Notes under the pieces: model-generated
Seen by the model: only the letters and a program-made list of their open reading frames with translations
The model's database searches: none
Told to the model about the DNA's origin: nothing
NCBI RefSeq assembly: GCF_006065315.1
Contig: NZ_CP040749.1
Location: 2,866,501-2,930,500, forward strand
DNA length: 64,000 bases
Reading direction: 5' to 3'
Source of the DNA: Aureibaculum algae
Lineage (GTDB): Bacteria; Bacteroidota; Bacteroidia; Flavobacteriales; Flavobacteriaceae
Made by a program: the position numbers and the translations under genes
Shown: positions 18,749 to 27,276 of the stretch, one piece after another
How the letters are laid out: every line of letters begins with the position of its first letter
Numbering within the stretch: position 1 is the first letter of the stretch

Positions 18749-20034
18749 AACCGATCTATTTTAGATTTATTAAATTTATTAATATAAAACTTATCAAATA
18801 GTAAAGCTAAAATCAACCCCATTTCAAAAAAAGTAAAAGTTACTAAAGTTAAATTAGCCGTTGCAAATCCTAAGAATGCCACAAAGGGTCCATAATAATT
18901 TGTTTTTTTTGCATTCTCATAGAGTTTCTTCAAAATAAAATATAGAAATAATAAAAATAATAATCCTCCAACTAATCCATAAATATAAAATAATGACAAA
19001 TAACCAACATGTAATTGCGATGATTTCCTAGCTAAAGCTTTTTTTAATTTATTGTCTTGCTCCCCTGTACCTGCCATTCCATATTTTACATTACCTCTCC
19101 CAAGTATAGGATTGTCCCAATACACTTGATTAAAAGCGACAAAAGCTAACAATCTTGTACTTCCAGATCCCTTGGTCATTCCGCCTTTCCCTTTATCCAA
19201 AACTCTTTCTTCCAAAATACTTATAGTTTTTAAACCATAGGCGTCTAAAAACACTAAGGACGAGAACATTATTAATGGAACTAAAATGAGATATTTATAA
19301 AATATGGTTAAATTTTTACGATGATTAAAATACAATACTAAAAAAATTAATAATCCATTTAGCATTATCCACCTGGCTTTTGTTAAAAAAGCGTAGAGTA
19401 AACCTATTAAAATATAGATTAGTAGTTTGTTATTTTTTTTTGATTTTAATAAAATTTCTGATATTATTAAAAATATAGGAATAGCACCAAAACCAACGGC
19501 AAATGAACTTATATAAGAATAAATCGAGGGTAATCTACCTTCAACTAAATCTCCTCCACCCCATTTTTCAATATAATCAGGATCAGTCATAAATTCAAAA
19601 CCAATTATCTGTTGTAATAAAATCACAACAAAAGCTATAATTAAGAGTATATTGGAACTTTTCAAAATAATATTCATATACTTTGTTCTTATCTCAATAT
19701 TTTCTATTATGATAAGAATGAGTAGTGAACTCATCATCGGATTGGAAACTAAGTATAGGGTTTTAAAATCTCTATCTAAAAAATAGAATTCGGAAATATA
19801 CGTATAGATAGTAAAGAGCAAATAAAAGAACGCATATTTCGGAAATTTAATAGGTTTTCCGTTTTTTGCATAAAAAAAAAGTAAGATTACTCCAAAATAC
19901 ATTAAAACGGTAATATTCTTATTATAATCCGTCTTAAGAATCCCTAATAGAATATAAGCCACAACCGGAGCTAGTGCTATTAATAAAATTATAAACCGAT
20001 TAAATTTGTTAGGTATGGAATAGTAATTTGACAA
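18745..20034 (-). CDS. Wzy-like O-antigen/capsule polymerase
   Basis: Multispanning membrane protein with about 10 to 12 hydrophobic segments and one large periplasmic loop around residues 265-350 (SILEERVLDKGKGGMTKGSGSTRLLAFVAFNQVYWDNPILGRGNVKYG). The loop contains the SxRLxxxxxxxxxxxxxPxxGxG pattern of the O-antigen ligase/polymerase (Wzy_C) group. Next to a flippase, polymerase is the better reading than WaaL-type ligase, although the two share this motif. The 429 residues are normal. Position: between the CDP-sugar module and the flippase. Confidence 0.86.
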   Translation of the reverse strand: MSNYYSIPNKFNRFIILLIALAPVVAYILLGILKTDYNKNITVLMYFGVILLFFYAKNGKPIKFPKYAFFYLLFTIYTYISEFYFLDRDFKTLYLVSNPMMSSLLILIIIENIEIRTKYMNIILKSSNILLIIAFVVILLQQIIGFEFMTDPDYIEKWGGGDLVEGRLPSIYSYISSFAVGFGAIPIFLIISEILLKSKKNNKLLIYILIGLLYAFLTKARWIMLNGLLIFLVLYFNHRKNLTIFYKYLILVPLIMFSSLVFLDAYGLKTISILEERVLDKGKGGMTKGSGSTRLLAFVAFNQVYWDNPILGRGNVKYGMAGTGEQDNKLKKALARKSSQLHVGYLSLFYIYGLVGGLLFLLFLYFILKKLYENAKKTNYYGPFVAFLGFATANLTLVTFTFFEMGLILALLFDKFYINKFNKSKIDRL

Positions 20035-20051
20035 TGTATAGTATATCTACT

Positions 20052-21338
20052 TTATTTAAATAATTCGTCTTGTTCTTTTTTAAGAACATCTCCCAATCTA
20101 TTTTCTGGCAATATTACATCATTATAACTTATAACCCCATCTTTTTTGATCTCATTTTTTAAGATACAACCATTAGCCAAACCTATAGGTAACAAGTTTT
20201 CTTTTTTTGAAACTTCATGATTCTCACACACTCCATACGTTTTAAACCCACCTAATTCATCTAATGTTTCACCTTTCTTTAAATCTGTTTTTGCTATAGT
20301 TATAACATCAACCATAGGCCCCCCTTTGGCTGCAATAATAGTATCATCAAAATCTACCATACGAGCTATAGAAATTGGTATTTCAAAAAACAATAAGTGA
20401 TAAGGAATATAAAAACTATATAATGGTCCGTCACCTAATTTACCATATTTTAAATACTTTTCTGTAAAATGATCACCATCTGAATATGCATAAACAAAAA
20501 CACCAGGTCCTGGCTTTGCTCCTACAGTAAAATCTACAATTCCACCTAGTTCTTTTAATTGTTCTACATCATACAACCCAGTTAAATTATCAATATGATC
20601 AGTAGACTTAAAACCTAGCATCCCCCTTTTAGCAACTTTCATACCTGTTGCATTAGCAATACAAGCTTGCTCCAAACTCACTTTAGTTCCATCAGCAAAA
20701 TTCGTAGCCATATACGGTGACATATCCCATGATGCAGCAAATTCCTTTTGAGTATCAGGATTTCTGTATTCATCTAACATACCCTTGATATTTCCACAAA
20801 CTAATGGTATTAAACCCAATTGTTTCACGAAGCGAAACAAATTCATAGTACAACCTGGTTGATCACCTTCTGCTACACTGTATTTCACTCCTGCTTTATC
20901 TGCTTTATATTTTAAAATTGGACCCAATGTAGCATCTAATTCTGCATTAAATGATAGAATATCTTTTTTATTACTTATACAATCTAATGTAAGTTGAGCT
21001 GAAAATTCTATTGAACCTGTCATATCAACAATAATATCTATAAATTCAGATTGAATAACTAACTCTAAATTTTGTGTAACTGCGGTAATACCATTTTTAA
21101 AGCAATCCTCAAATTCATTTTCACTTTGAACAATCTTATAATCTAGATTCAAATCCTTGTATACTCTTTGTGGGCGTTCTAATGAACGATTATACTGAGC
21201 AACAACTTTCATACCTTGAGTAAATTTTTCAATCTGATTTAATAGCCCCTTGGCCATTTCTCCAGATCCAACAACTCCTACTCTAATAGGATTATTCTCT
21301 TTTTCTCTCTTATTTAATGCATTATCTACTATTACCAT
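20052..21338 (-). CDS. COG4091-type NAD(P)-dependent oxidoreductase with C-terminal SAF domain
   Basis: Two-part protein: an N-terminal Rossmann domain like homoserine dehydrogenase (GVVGSGEMAKG at 21-31, then DMTGSIEFSAQ and FNAELDATLGP) and a C-terminal SAF (antifreeze/sialic-acid-synthase-like) domain at about 340-415, ending VISYNDVILPENR. A middle segment includes VAEGDQPGCTMNLFRFVK. Characterised functions are few; the old COG label is predicted homoserine dehydrogenase. Here it lies ten bases downstream of rfbC and in one run with rfbF-rfbG-rfbC, so it is more likely to act on the CDP-4-keto sugar, for example as a reductase, oxidase or branching step. That is inference from position only. 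The length of 428 fits the family. Confidence 0.82.
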   Translation of the reverse strand: MVIVDNALNKREKENNPIRVGVVGSGEMAKGLLNQIEKFTQGMKVVAQYNRSLERPQRVYKDLNLDYKIVQSENEFEDCFKNGITAVTQNLELVIQSEFIDIIVDMTGSIEFSAQLTLDCISNKKDILSFNAELDATLGPILKYKADKAGVKYSVAEGDQPGCTMNLFRFVKQLGLIPLVCGNIKGMLDEYRNPDTQKEFAASWDMSPYMATNFADGTKVSLEQACIANATGMKVAKRGMLGFKSTDHIDNLTGLYDVEQLKELGGIVDFTVGAKPGPGVFVYAYSDGDHFTEKYLKYGKLGDGPLYSFYIPYHLLFFEIPISIARMVDFDDTIIAAKGGPMVDVITIAKTDLKKGETLDELGGFKTYGVCENHEVSKKENLLPIGLANGCILKNEIKKDGVISYNDVILPENRLGDVLKKEQDELFK

Positions 21339-21347
21339 AATATCTAT

Positions 21348-21878
21348 TTACCCCTCGTAATCAGGGCGATTCTTATCTTTATCTGAAATTTCCGTAATGG
21401 CTATTGGCCATTCTATATTAAATGATTTATCATCATATCTAATTCCGCCTTCTGCATCCGACTTATAAAACTGAGTAACAAAATACGTTACCTCAGTATG
21501 GTCTTCTAATGCCAAATACCCATGAGCACATCCCTTTGGAACATAAAGCATACTCGCATTTTCTTCACTAAGCTCTACTCCTAACCATTGCTTATAGGTA
21601 GGTGAATCTGGTCTTAAATCAACTACAACATCGTACATTGCTCCTTTCGTACAACGAACATATTTCGTTTCTTCATAAGGAGCCTTTTGATAATGCAATC
21701 CCCTTAAGGTACCTTTCTTTTTATTATATGAGATATTAGATTGAACAACATCAGCATTCAAGTTCTTTTCTTCCAATTCCTTTTTACACCACAATCTGCT
21801 AAAAAAACCTCTTCCATCTTCTATTTTCTCTAAATTCAGCAAAAATACTCCTTTTAATTTTGTTTCCTTAAATAACAT
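21348..21878 (-). CDS. rfbC: dTDP-4-dehydrorhamnose 3,5-epimerase family protein (RfbC-like)
   Basis: Small cupin-fold epimerase of 176 residues. GTLRGLHYQ contains H62, the catalytic base of RmlC, and TYFVTQFY places Y138 at the position of the catalytic tyrosine. CAHGYLALEDHTEVTYFVT is the usual cupin strand pair. Because it stands between rfbG and the SAF oxidoreductase, its substrate is probably the CDP-4-keto-6-deoxyglucose made by RfbG rather than a dTDP sugar, so it would epimerise C3 and/or C5 of a CDP sugar. The stop and the rfbG start side are one base apart. The nucleotide specificity is inference. Confidence 0.9.
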   Translation of the reverse strand: MLFKETKLKGVFLLNLEKIEDGRGFFSRLWCKKELEEKNLNADVVQSNISYNKKKGTLRGLHYQKAPYEETKYVRCTKGAMYDVVVDLRPDSPTYKQWLGVELSEENASMLYVPKGCAHGYLALEDHTEVTYFVTQFYKSDAEGGIRYDDKSFNIEWPIAITEISDKDKNRPDYEG

Positions 21879-21879
21879 A

Positions 21880-22977
21880 TTAATTCGTCATTTTATTTAA
21901 AAAATCCTTTTGATAACTTATAATTTGGCTTACAGTAATATCTTTAGCATTATTACTATTATGTTGATGGTAATACCAATCAACTGTATTTTTTATTGTT
22001 GAATCAAACCCCCAAACTGGTTGCCAATTCAAAATTTGTACCGCTTTATCAATATTTAAATTGAGAAGAAATGCCTCATGTACCGCTTCAGATTCATTAT
22101 ACTTCCATTTACCTGGCCAATTTTCTAAGACTGCCGTTACTAAACTTTCTACATTTTTATTTGAAGTGGTAAATGGCCCAAAATTAAAACCTGAACACAA
22201 TATTTCTATCAAATCATCCTTTGCTTCTAACAAGGTACAACCTAAAAATAAATAGCCTCCTAAAGATTCTAAAACATGTTGCCAAGGTCTAGTTGCATAT
22301 GGATTTCTCACAATAATTTCTTCTCCTTTTTGCAAAGCCCTCATACAGTCAGGTATAATTCTATCTTTAGCCCAGTCTCCCCCACCAATTACATTACCTG
22401 CCCTTGCAGATGCTAATTTAACACCATGCTTCTTATAATCCTTTGGATTAAAAAAGGAACGTCTATAAGAAGATACTACCAATTCAGCAGCACCTTTACT
22501 CATTGAATAAGGATCATACCCCCCCATGGCATCATTTTCGCGATAACCATGTATCCATTCCTTATTTTCATAACATTTATCTGATGTTATTACCACTATA
22601 GTTGTGGAAATACCTAATTGACGAACAGCCTCCAAAACGTTTACTGTACCATTTATATTCGTTTCTATGGTATTAATAGGATCTTCATAAGAGTCTCTGA
22701 CTAAAGATTGAGCGGCTAAATGAAAAATAATATCTGGTTTCACCTCGTCTATACATGTTTTTAAAGCTTTTAAATCTCTTACATCATTTAAATAGCAGTC
22801 CATTTCTTCTGATAACTTTAGTTGACCGAATAATGAGGGATTTGTAGGTGCTTCTAATGCATAACCATATACTTTAGCTTGTAATTGCAGCAACCATTGT
22901 GATAACCAACTCCCTTTAAAACCAGTATGACCAGTTATTAATACTTTTTTATTTTTATAAATATCTAATTTATTCAT
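21880..22977 (-). CDS. rfbG: CDP-glucose 4,6-dehydratase
   Basis: NAD-dependent extended SDR that converts CDP-glucose to CDP-4-keto-6-deoxyglucose, the branch point for 3,6-dideoxyhexoses and related sugars. Seen: GHTGFKGSWL (16-25) as cofactor loop, ITSDKCYENKEW (with D133-K134) and YSMSK (Y157, K161). Those last blocks distinguish CDP-glucose dehydratases from RmlB. The 365 residues fit the family (about 357-365). It is one base upstream of the rfbC-like gene and six bases downstream of rfbF, so the module is compact. No ddhC-type 3-dehydratase is seen, so the end product is probably not a 3,6-dideoxyhexose. Confidence 0.95.
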   Translation of the reverse strand: MNKLDIYKNKKVLITGHTGFKGSWLSQWLLQLQAKVYGYALEAPTNPSLFGQLKLSEEMDCYLNDVRDLKALKTCIDEVKPDIIFHLAAQSLVRDSYEDPINTIETNINGTVNVLEAVRQLGISTTIVVITSDKCYENKEWIHGYRENDAMGGYDPYSMSKGAAELVVSSYRRSFFNPKDYKKHGVKLASARAGNVIGGGDWAKDRIIPDCMRALQKGEEIIVRNPYATRPWQHVLESLGGYLFLGCTLLEAKDDLIEILCSGFNFGPFTTSNKNVESLVTAVLENWPGKWKYNESEAVHEAFLLNLNIDKAVQILNWQPVWGFDSTIKNTVDWYYHQHNSNNAKDITVSQIISYQKDFLNKMTN

Positions 22978-22983
22978 AAGTAA

Positions 22984-23766
22984 TTACCATTTTTTCCATG
23001 CTGCATTACCTTCTTGCCAAATTTCTTCTAAAACTGTTTTATCTCTTAAAGAATCCATACTTTGCCAATATCCTTCATGTTTAAATGCTGATAATTGTCC
23101 TTCTTGTGCTAATTTTTCCATAGGCTCTCTTTCCCAGACAGTACTATCTTCTTTTATATAATCAAAAATTTCTGGCTCTAAGACAAAGAACCCTCCATTT
23201 ATCCATGCAGTTTCTCGCGTACCTCCTTTAGGTTTTTCTCTAAAGTTATCAATTTTATTATTGTCTTGCTCTAAATTAAATGCCCCATACCTACCTGGTT
23301 GTTGAACAGCAGATAATGTTGCTAATGTATTTTGTGAATTATGAAACTTTAACAATTCATTAAAGTTTACATCACTAACACCATCTCCATAAGTTAAAAA
23401 GAAAGGTTCATTACCAACATATTCTTTTACTCTTTTTATTCGCCCTCCTGTCATTGTATTTTCACCTGTATCTATTAAAGTTACTTTCCAAGGTTCTATA
23501 CTATTGTTTATAATTTGTGTTTCATTATTTTTTAAATCAAAAATAACATCAGAGGAATGTAAATAATAATTAGAGAAAAATTCTTTTATCATATGTCCCT
23601 TATAACCACAACAAATTATAAATTCATTATGACCATATGATGCATACATTTTCATGATGTGCCATAAAATCGGTTTTCCTCCAATTTCTACTAAAGGTTT
23701 AGGTCTTACTCCTGTTTCTTCACTTAATCTGGTACCAAAACCACCAGCTAATATTACTGTTTTCAT
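22984..23766 (-). CDS. rfbF: glucose-1-phosphate cytidylyltransferase
   Basis: Makes CDP-glucose from CTP and glucose-1-phosphate; cytosolic. Seen: the nucleotidyltransferase signature AGGFGTRLSEETGVRPKPL (7-25) with R13 and K23, then ICCGYKGHMIKEFFSNYYLH, which is specific for RfbF rather than RmlA, and LTYGDGVSDV with the metal-binding aspartate. The 260 residues match the 257 of the Salmonella enzyme. It is the first gene of the CDP-sugar module, 44 bases after a GT4 gene. Confidence 0.96.
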   Translation of the reverse strand: MKTVILAGGFGTRLSEETGVRPKPLVEIGGKPILWHIMKMYASYGHNEFIICCGYKGHMIKEFFSNYYLHSSDVIFDLKNNETQIINNSIEPWKVTLIDTGENTMTGGRIKRVKEYVGNEPFFLTYGDGVSDVNFNELLKFHNSQNTLATLSAVQQPGRYGAFNLEQDNNKIDNFREKPKGGTRETAWINGGFFVLEPEIFDYIKEDSTVWEREPMEKLAQEGQLSAFKHEGYWQSMDSLRDKTVLEEIWQEGNAAWKKW

Positions 23767-23810
23767 GTTAATTTTAATTTTAATTTTCTTATTTTCTTCT
23801 TCTTATTTTT

Positions 23811-24884
23811 TTATTCTAAACAAAAATCAAGTACTTCCTTAGAAATAGTTTCTATATTTAATTGATGCATTTTCAACATCGCATTATGTCCTATTTTATT
23901 TCGTAATAACTCGTCATCCATAAGTATTTCAATCTTATCTGATAATTCATCAACATCCATAATAGGTACTAAAAACCCATTCTCTTTATCATCTATTATT
24001 TCTTTGGGCCCTACATCACAATTGAAACTCACTACTGGCAATCCCACTGCCATAGCCTCACATATGGCATTTCCCCATGCCTCCGAAACTGATGTTGAAA
24101 CAAATATCATCGATTTATTTAACCACAAATCGACATCCTTAACTGCACCAGGCATAGCAACTCTATTTTCTATACCTAAAGAAGTGATCATCTTATTCAA
24201 ATCTTCTCTTAACTCTCCTTCCCCAAGAATTATAAACTTCCAGTCAGGTCTATCTAACTTAGCACAAGCCTCTAAAAAATAACGTTGAGCTTTAACCGCT
24301 GTCAATCGACCGACAGTTATAACAATCTTTTCTTTAGTTATATTATCATACTTATTAACATGTGATACGGGATTATGAATCACTTTTACATTGGAAACTC
24401 CAGTTTCAACTTCTACAAAATTTTTTGCAATTTTTGTCATTAATATTACACCATCAGCTTTTTTGTAAAGTAACTTTCTTAAATATCTTTCTATTTTACT
24501 TCTTTTTCTAAATGGGCTCATTGCATCTCTAACAAATACTCTCACATTTAAAAAACGTGTTGAAATTAACGTAAAAATGTTAGTAGAACTTAAAATACTT
24601 AATACAAAATTCGGATTCTCATCTTTAAGAATTCTTCTGAGTTTTATACCAGCTATTAAACCCGTAAAAATTCTATTTATTGTGTTTTTATTACAATAAT
24701 TTAATTCTTCAACTTTTATTTTATCTGAAAGTGTAAAAAATGATTCACCTGACCTTAAAAGTATTATTGTAACAGTGTAGTCTAATGAAACCCAATAGTT
24801 AGATAAATTAGCAATATATCGTTGTCCTCCACCGTGGTCTAATAACGGAGTGATAAGTACAATATGCTTATTAATCGATTTCAT
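23811..24884 (-). CDS. GT4 glycosyltransferase (paralog of the gene at 28360-29418)
   Basis: GT-B enzyme of family 4. Start IVLITPLLDHGGGQRYIANL has the Gly-rich loop. IVITVGRLTAVKAQRYFLEAC, the donor-side segment, is followed by FVSTSVSEAWGNAICEAMAVGLPVVSFNCDVGP, with the EX7E motif (E of SEAW and E of CEAM). It is clearly related over its whole length to the product of 28360-29418 (shared ITPLLD.GGGQRYI, VLSILSSTNI, RPDWKFIILG.GELR and GPKEII/GPSELI-ENGFLVP). The copies are about 4 kb apart and both point to the minus strand. Donor unknown. Confidence 0.92.
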   Translation of the reverse strand: MKSINKHIVLITPLLDHGGGQRYIANLSNYWVSLDYTVTIILLRSGESFFTLSDKIKVEELNYCNKNTINRIFTGLIAGIKLRRILKDENPNFVLSILSSTNIFTLISTRFLNVRVFVRDAMSPFRKRSKIERYLRKLLYKKADGVILMTKIAKNFVEVETGVSNVKVIHNPVSHVNKYDNITKEKIVITVGRLTAVKAQRYFLEACAKLDRPDWKFIILGEGELREDLNKMITSLGIENRVAMPGAVKDVDLWLNKSMIFVSTSVSEAWGNAICEAMAVGLPVVSFNCDVGPKEIIDDKENGFLVPIMDVDELSDKIEILMDDELLRNKIGHNAMLKMHQLNIETISKEVLDFCLE

Positions 24885-24915
24885 TTCATAAAAACAATAT
24901 TAGCGAAGATAATTA

Positions 24916-25743
24916 TTATAATTTAACGAATAATGATTTTATATATAAACCAATAATATTTAAAAAGGATTTAGAAGAAGTAAAAGGTGATTTAATAATC
25001 GCTATTTTCGAGGCTACTCGTGTTTTTTTAGCACCCTCATTATCAATTGATCCTCTTATTGAATAATCAATATTTAAGTTTTCCGATTCTAAACTTTCAA
25101 TACACCAAACAGGCCACTTACCTTTAAATATAAAACCGCTATTCCAAGTATCATAAAGTTGACCATACTCATTCACGTATTCTTCTGATATGGCATAGAA
25201 TTCATCTTTATAAATCCAAGAACGTATACCATTTATTTTTTCTGACATATAAATATTTTCATAATCCTTAATATATTTTGAAATTGTCTTTTTTTTCCAC
25301 AGCCCTGGAATGAGTAAGAAACGATGTTTACAAGTGGGTTCAATCTTATTTAAGAAATTATATTTGGAAGGTTTATCACTCCATCTCACACTATATCTAA
25401 GCATTCGTATAAAATCTACTTCATCATTTTTTTCCATTAATTCAACAAAATGTTTAAACATTTTAAAATTCATAGGAGAACGCAAAAAATAATCTTCAGA
25501 TAACGGAAAAACAATATCATACTTTGCAATTTTTAAACTTTCTATAAGGCGTTTACCCCAAGGAGCATCATTACCGTGTTTTAATACGGTAATATCTAAA
25601 CCTTCAAAATGATAATCTTTAGTAGTTGTACTTAAAATAATATCAAAATCTTTTGCCTGCGGAAAATATTTAACAAGCATTTTAAAATAAGGGTCCCAAC
25701 AGTCTGAATAACCATCATAAGAACATACTATAAGAGAGATCAT
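24916..25743 (-). CDS. putative GT-A-like glycosyltransferase of the glycan locus
   Basis: The 275-residue protein opens with MISLIVCSYDGYSDCWDPYF and has FPLSEDYFLRSPMNF (about residues 97-111). The first is a beta-strand plus nucleotide-loop pattern and the second an acidic motif, both like small GT-A transferases. No exact family can be named from the sequence. LLIPGLWKKKTISKYI and DTWNSGFIFKGKWPVWCIESLESENLNIDY are the best-defined later blocks. No membrane segments. It is the first gene of the long minus-strand transcript, 31 bases before the GT4 gene, and just downstream of a divergent promoter pair at 25.8 kb. Confidence 0.7.
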   Translation of the reverse strand: MISLIVCSYDGYSDCWDPYFKMLVKYFPQAKDFDIILSTTTKDYHFEGLDITVLKHGNDAPWGKRLIESLKIAKYDIVFPLSEDYFLRSPMNFKMFKHFVELMEKNDEVDFIRMLRYSVRWSDKPSKYNFLNKIEPTCKHRFLLIPGLWKKKTISKYIKDYENIYMSEKINGIRSWIYKDEFYAISEEYVNEYGQLYDTWNSGFIFKGKWPVWCIESLESENLNIDYSIRGSIDNEGAKKTRVASKIAIIKSPFTSSKSFLNIIGLYIKSLFVKL

Positions 25744-25797
25744 GATTTTTTATATTTTTTTTATAGCTTTAAATAATGTATATATTGTTAAAACAAA

Positions 25798-25830
25798 TTG
25801 TCACAATACTTTCATCTATTTATAACTTTG
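25798..25830 (+). promoter_or_regulatory. promoter for the plus-strand GT2 pair
   Basis: TTG at 25798-25800 and TAACTTTG at 25823-25830 with 22 bases between, consistent with TTG-N17-23-TAnnTTTG. Transcription would begin near 25837, leaving a leader of about 160 bases. It overlaps a minus-strand promoter at 25841-25874, so both cannot easily be occupied at once. Confidence 0.38.
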
Positions 25831-25840
25831 TTTTCTTTAA

Positions 25841-25874
25841 CAAACATAATATTTTTCTTTAAAAAATTTAACAA
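25841..25874 (-). promoter_or_regulatory. promoter for the long polysaccharide transcript
   Basis: On the minus strand: TTG (complement of 25872-25874), 23 bases, then TATGTTTG (complement of 25841-25848). Start would be near 25834, about 90 bases before the GT gene at 25743. This is the only well-formed minus-strand promoter I see ahead of the roughly 22-kb run of same-strand genes. Confidence 0.4.
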
Positions 25875-25996
25875 CTTCTTAATAAAGGTTGAAAACTTAT
25901 TTTAATTTTACTTTATAGATTATTATTTATGTATAAATTTATCATCACTTAAAAATAAGTCGCCTATTTACCTTTTATAATTATTAACAAAAATAA

Positions 25997-27088
25997 ATGG
26001 TGCAATTTACGCCTGTGAAAAAGAGAATAAGCATTGTTATACCTATGTATAACGCAGAAAATTATATTGAACAATGTCTAGCAAGTATTCTATATCAACC
26101 GCTCATTAAAAATGATTATGAGGTAATAATTATCAACGATGGTTCAAAAGATGGAAGTTTAATTAAAGCCACTGAAATTTCTAAAGAACATGAAAATATT
26201 ACTGTATTTACACAAGAGAATAAAGGAGTAAGTGCTGCTAGAAACAAAGGAATTGACTTGGCTAATGGTAAATACATCTGGTTTATTGATGCTGATGATT
26301 ATATTATTTCAGATACCGCTAATCATTTATTAACTTTCGCTGAAAAACATGATTTAGATATACTTCAATTCAATAAAATCAGAACTGAATCTAGAGCTTT
26401 AAACAAAGCTGCTACAAAACATATTGATATTTCTAAAATTGAAATTTTTAATGGTAAAGAATATGCTTCAAAGGTTGATTTAAATGATAGTTGCTGCACA
26501 AATTTATATAAAAAAGAATTTGTAATGTCTACCAAAATTAGATTCATAGAAGGTAAAGTGATGGAAGATATGACTTTCAATGCTGAACTTTTTCCTTTGG
26601 CTGAAAAAATTACTCATTTTCCAATAGATACATACCGCTATGTCATAAATCCTAATTCAATTTGGACAAGTAAAGAATCAAAAGCATTTAGAAAATCGAT
26701 TGTAGATTTTATTTTTATGGCAAAAAAATTTTCTGATATTATAGAAGACTATAAAATTAATAATATTGGTACAGATATTATTAATCTTAAACAACAAGAA
26801 ATGCTATTTAATGTTTCTAAACGGCTACTTACTTCAGATTTTAAAATAATTGAGATTAATGCTATCATTAATGATTTGTCTAGAAACAATCTGTACCCCC
26901 TTACTCCTTATAAAGGAAAATATTTTTTAAAAAAACTTGAACTCTTTTTATTTAATAGAAAATTACTATTTATTACTGCGGCTTTAATGTACAGGCTATT
27001 AAAAAGACCCATTGATTATTTTATTATTAGAAGACACCAACGTAATAGAGAAAAGTTAATTAAAAAAACAATTGTTAAGTTTGATTAG
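25997..27088 (+). CDS. GT2 family glycosyltransferase (first of a tandem pair)
   Basis: Inverting GT-A enzyme of family 2. Seen: ISIVIPMYNAENYIEQCLASI (about 11-31), INDGSKDGS, NKGVSAARNKGIDLANGKYIWFIDADDYI with the metal-binding D-x-D (ADD), and later VMEDMTFNAEL, whose acidic residues fit the catalytic base position. A basic C-terminus (KRPIDYFIIRRHQRNREKLIKK) may bind the membrane surface. The product at 27277-28341 is a close paralog throughout. Probably one transferase of the same or a neighbouring glycan. Acceptor unknown. Confidence 0.92.
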   Translation: MVQFTPVKKRISIVIPMYNAENYIEQCLASILYQPLIKNDYEVIIINDGSKDGSLIKATEISKEHENITVFTQENKGVSAARNKGIDLANGKYIWFIDADDYIISDTANHLLTFAEKHDLDILQFNKIRTESRALNKAATKHIDISKIEIFNGKEYASKVDLNDSCCTNLYKKEFVMSTKIRFIEGKVMEDMTFNAELFPLAEKITHFPIDTYRYVINPNSIWTSKESKAFRKSIVDFIFMAKKFSDIIEDYKINNIGTDIINLKQQEMLFNVSKRLLTSDFKIIEINAIINDLSRNNLYPLTPYKGKYFLKKLELFLFNRKLLFITAALMYRLLKRPIDYFIIRRHQRNREKLIKKTIVKFD

Positions 27089-27276
27089 GAATTTTAGATT
27101 TATTAATTTTTTTTTTTAAAATTTTAGACCTTTAAAATAAATTTATTCTTTGCTATTAAATGAATATGGTTAATATTATAAAGAAAAAAATTAGACTCAA
27201 ATCATGCAATATAAAATAGTTTAGATATTTTAAATTCAATTATTAAAAACAAATTCTTAAAACGAGCTATATTAAA

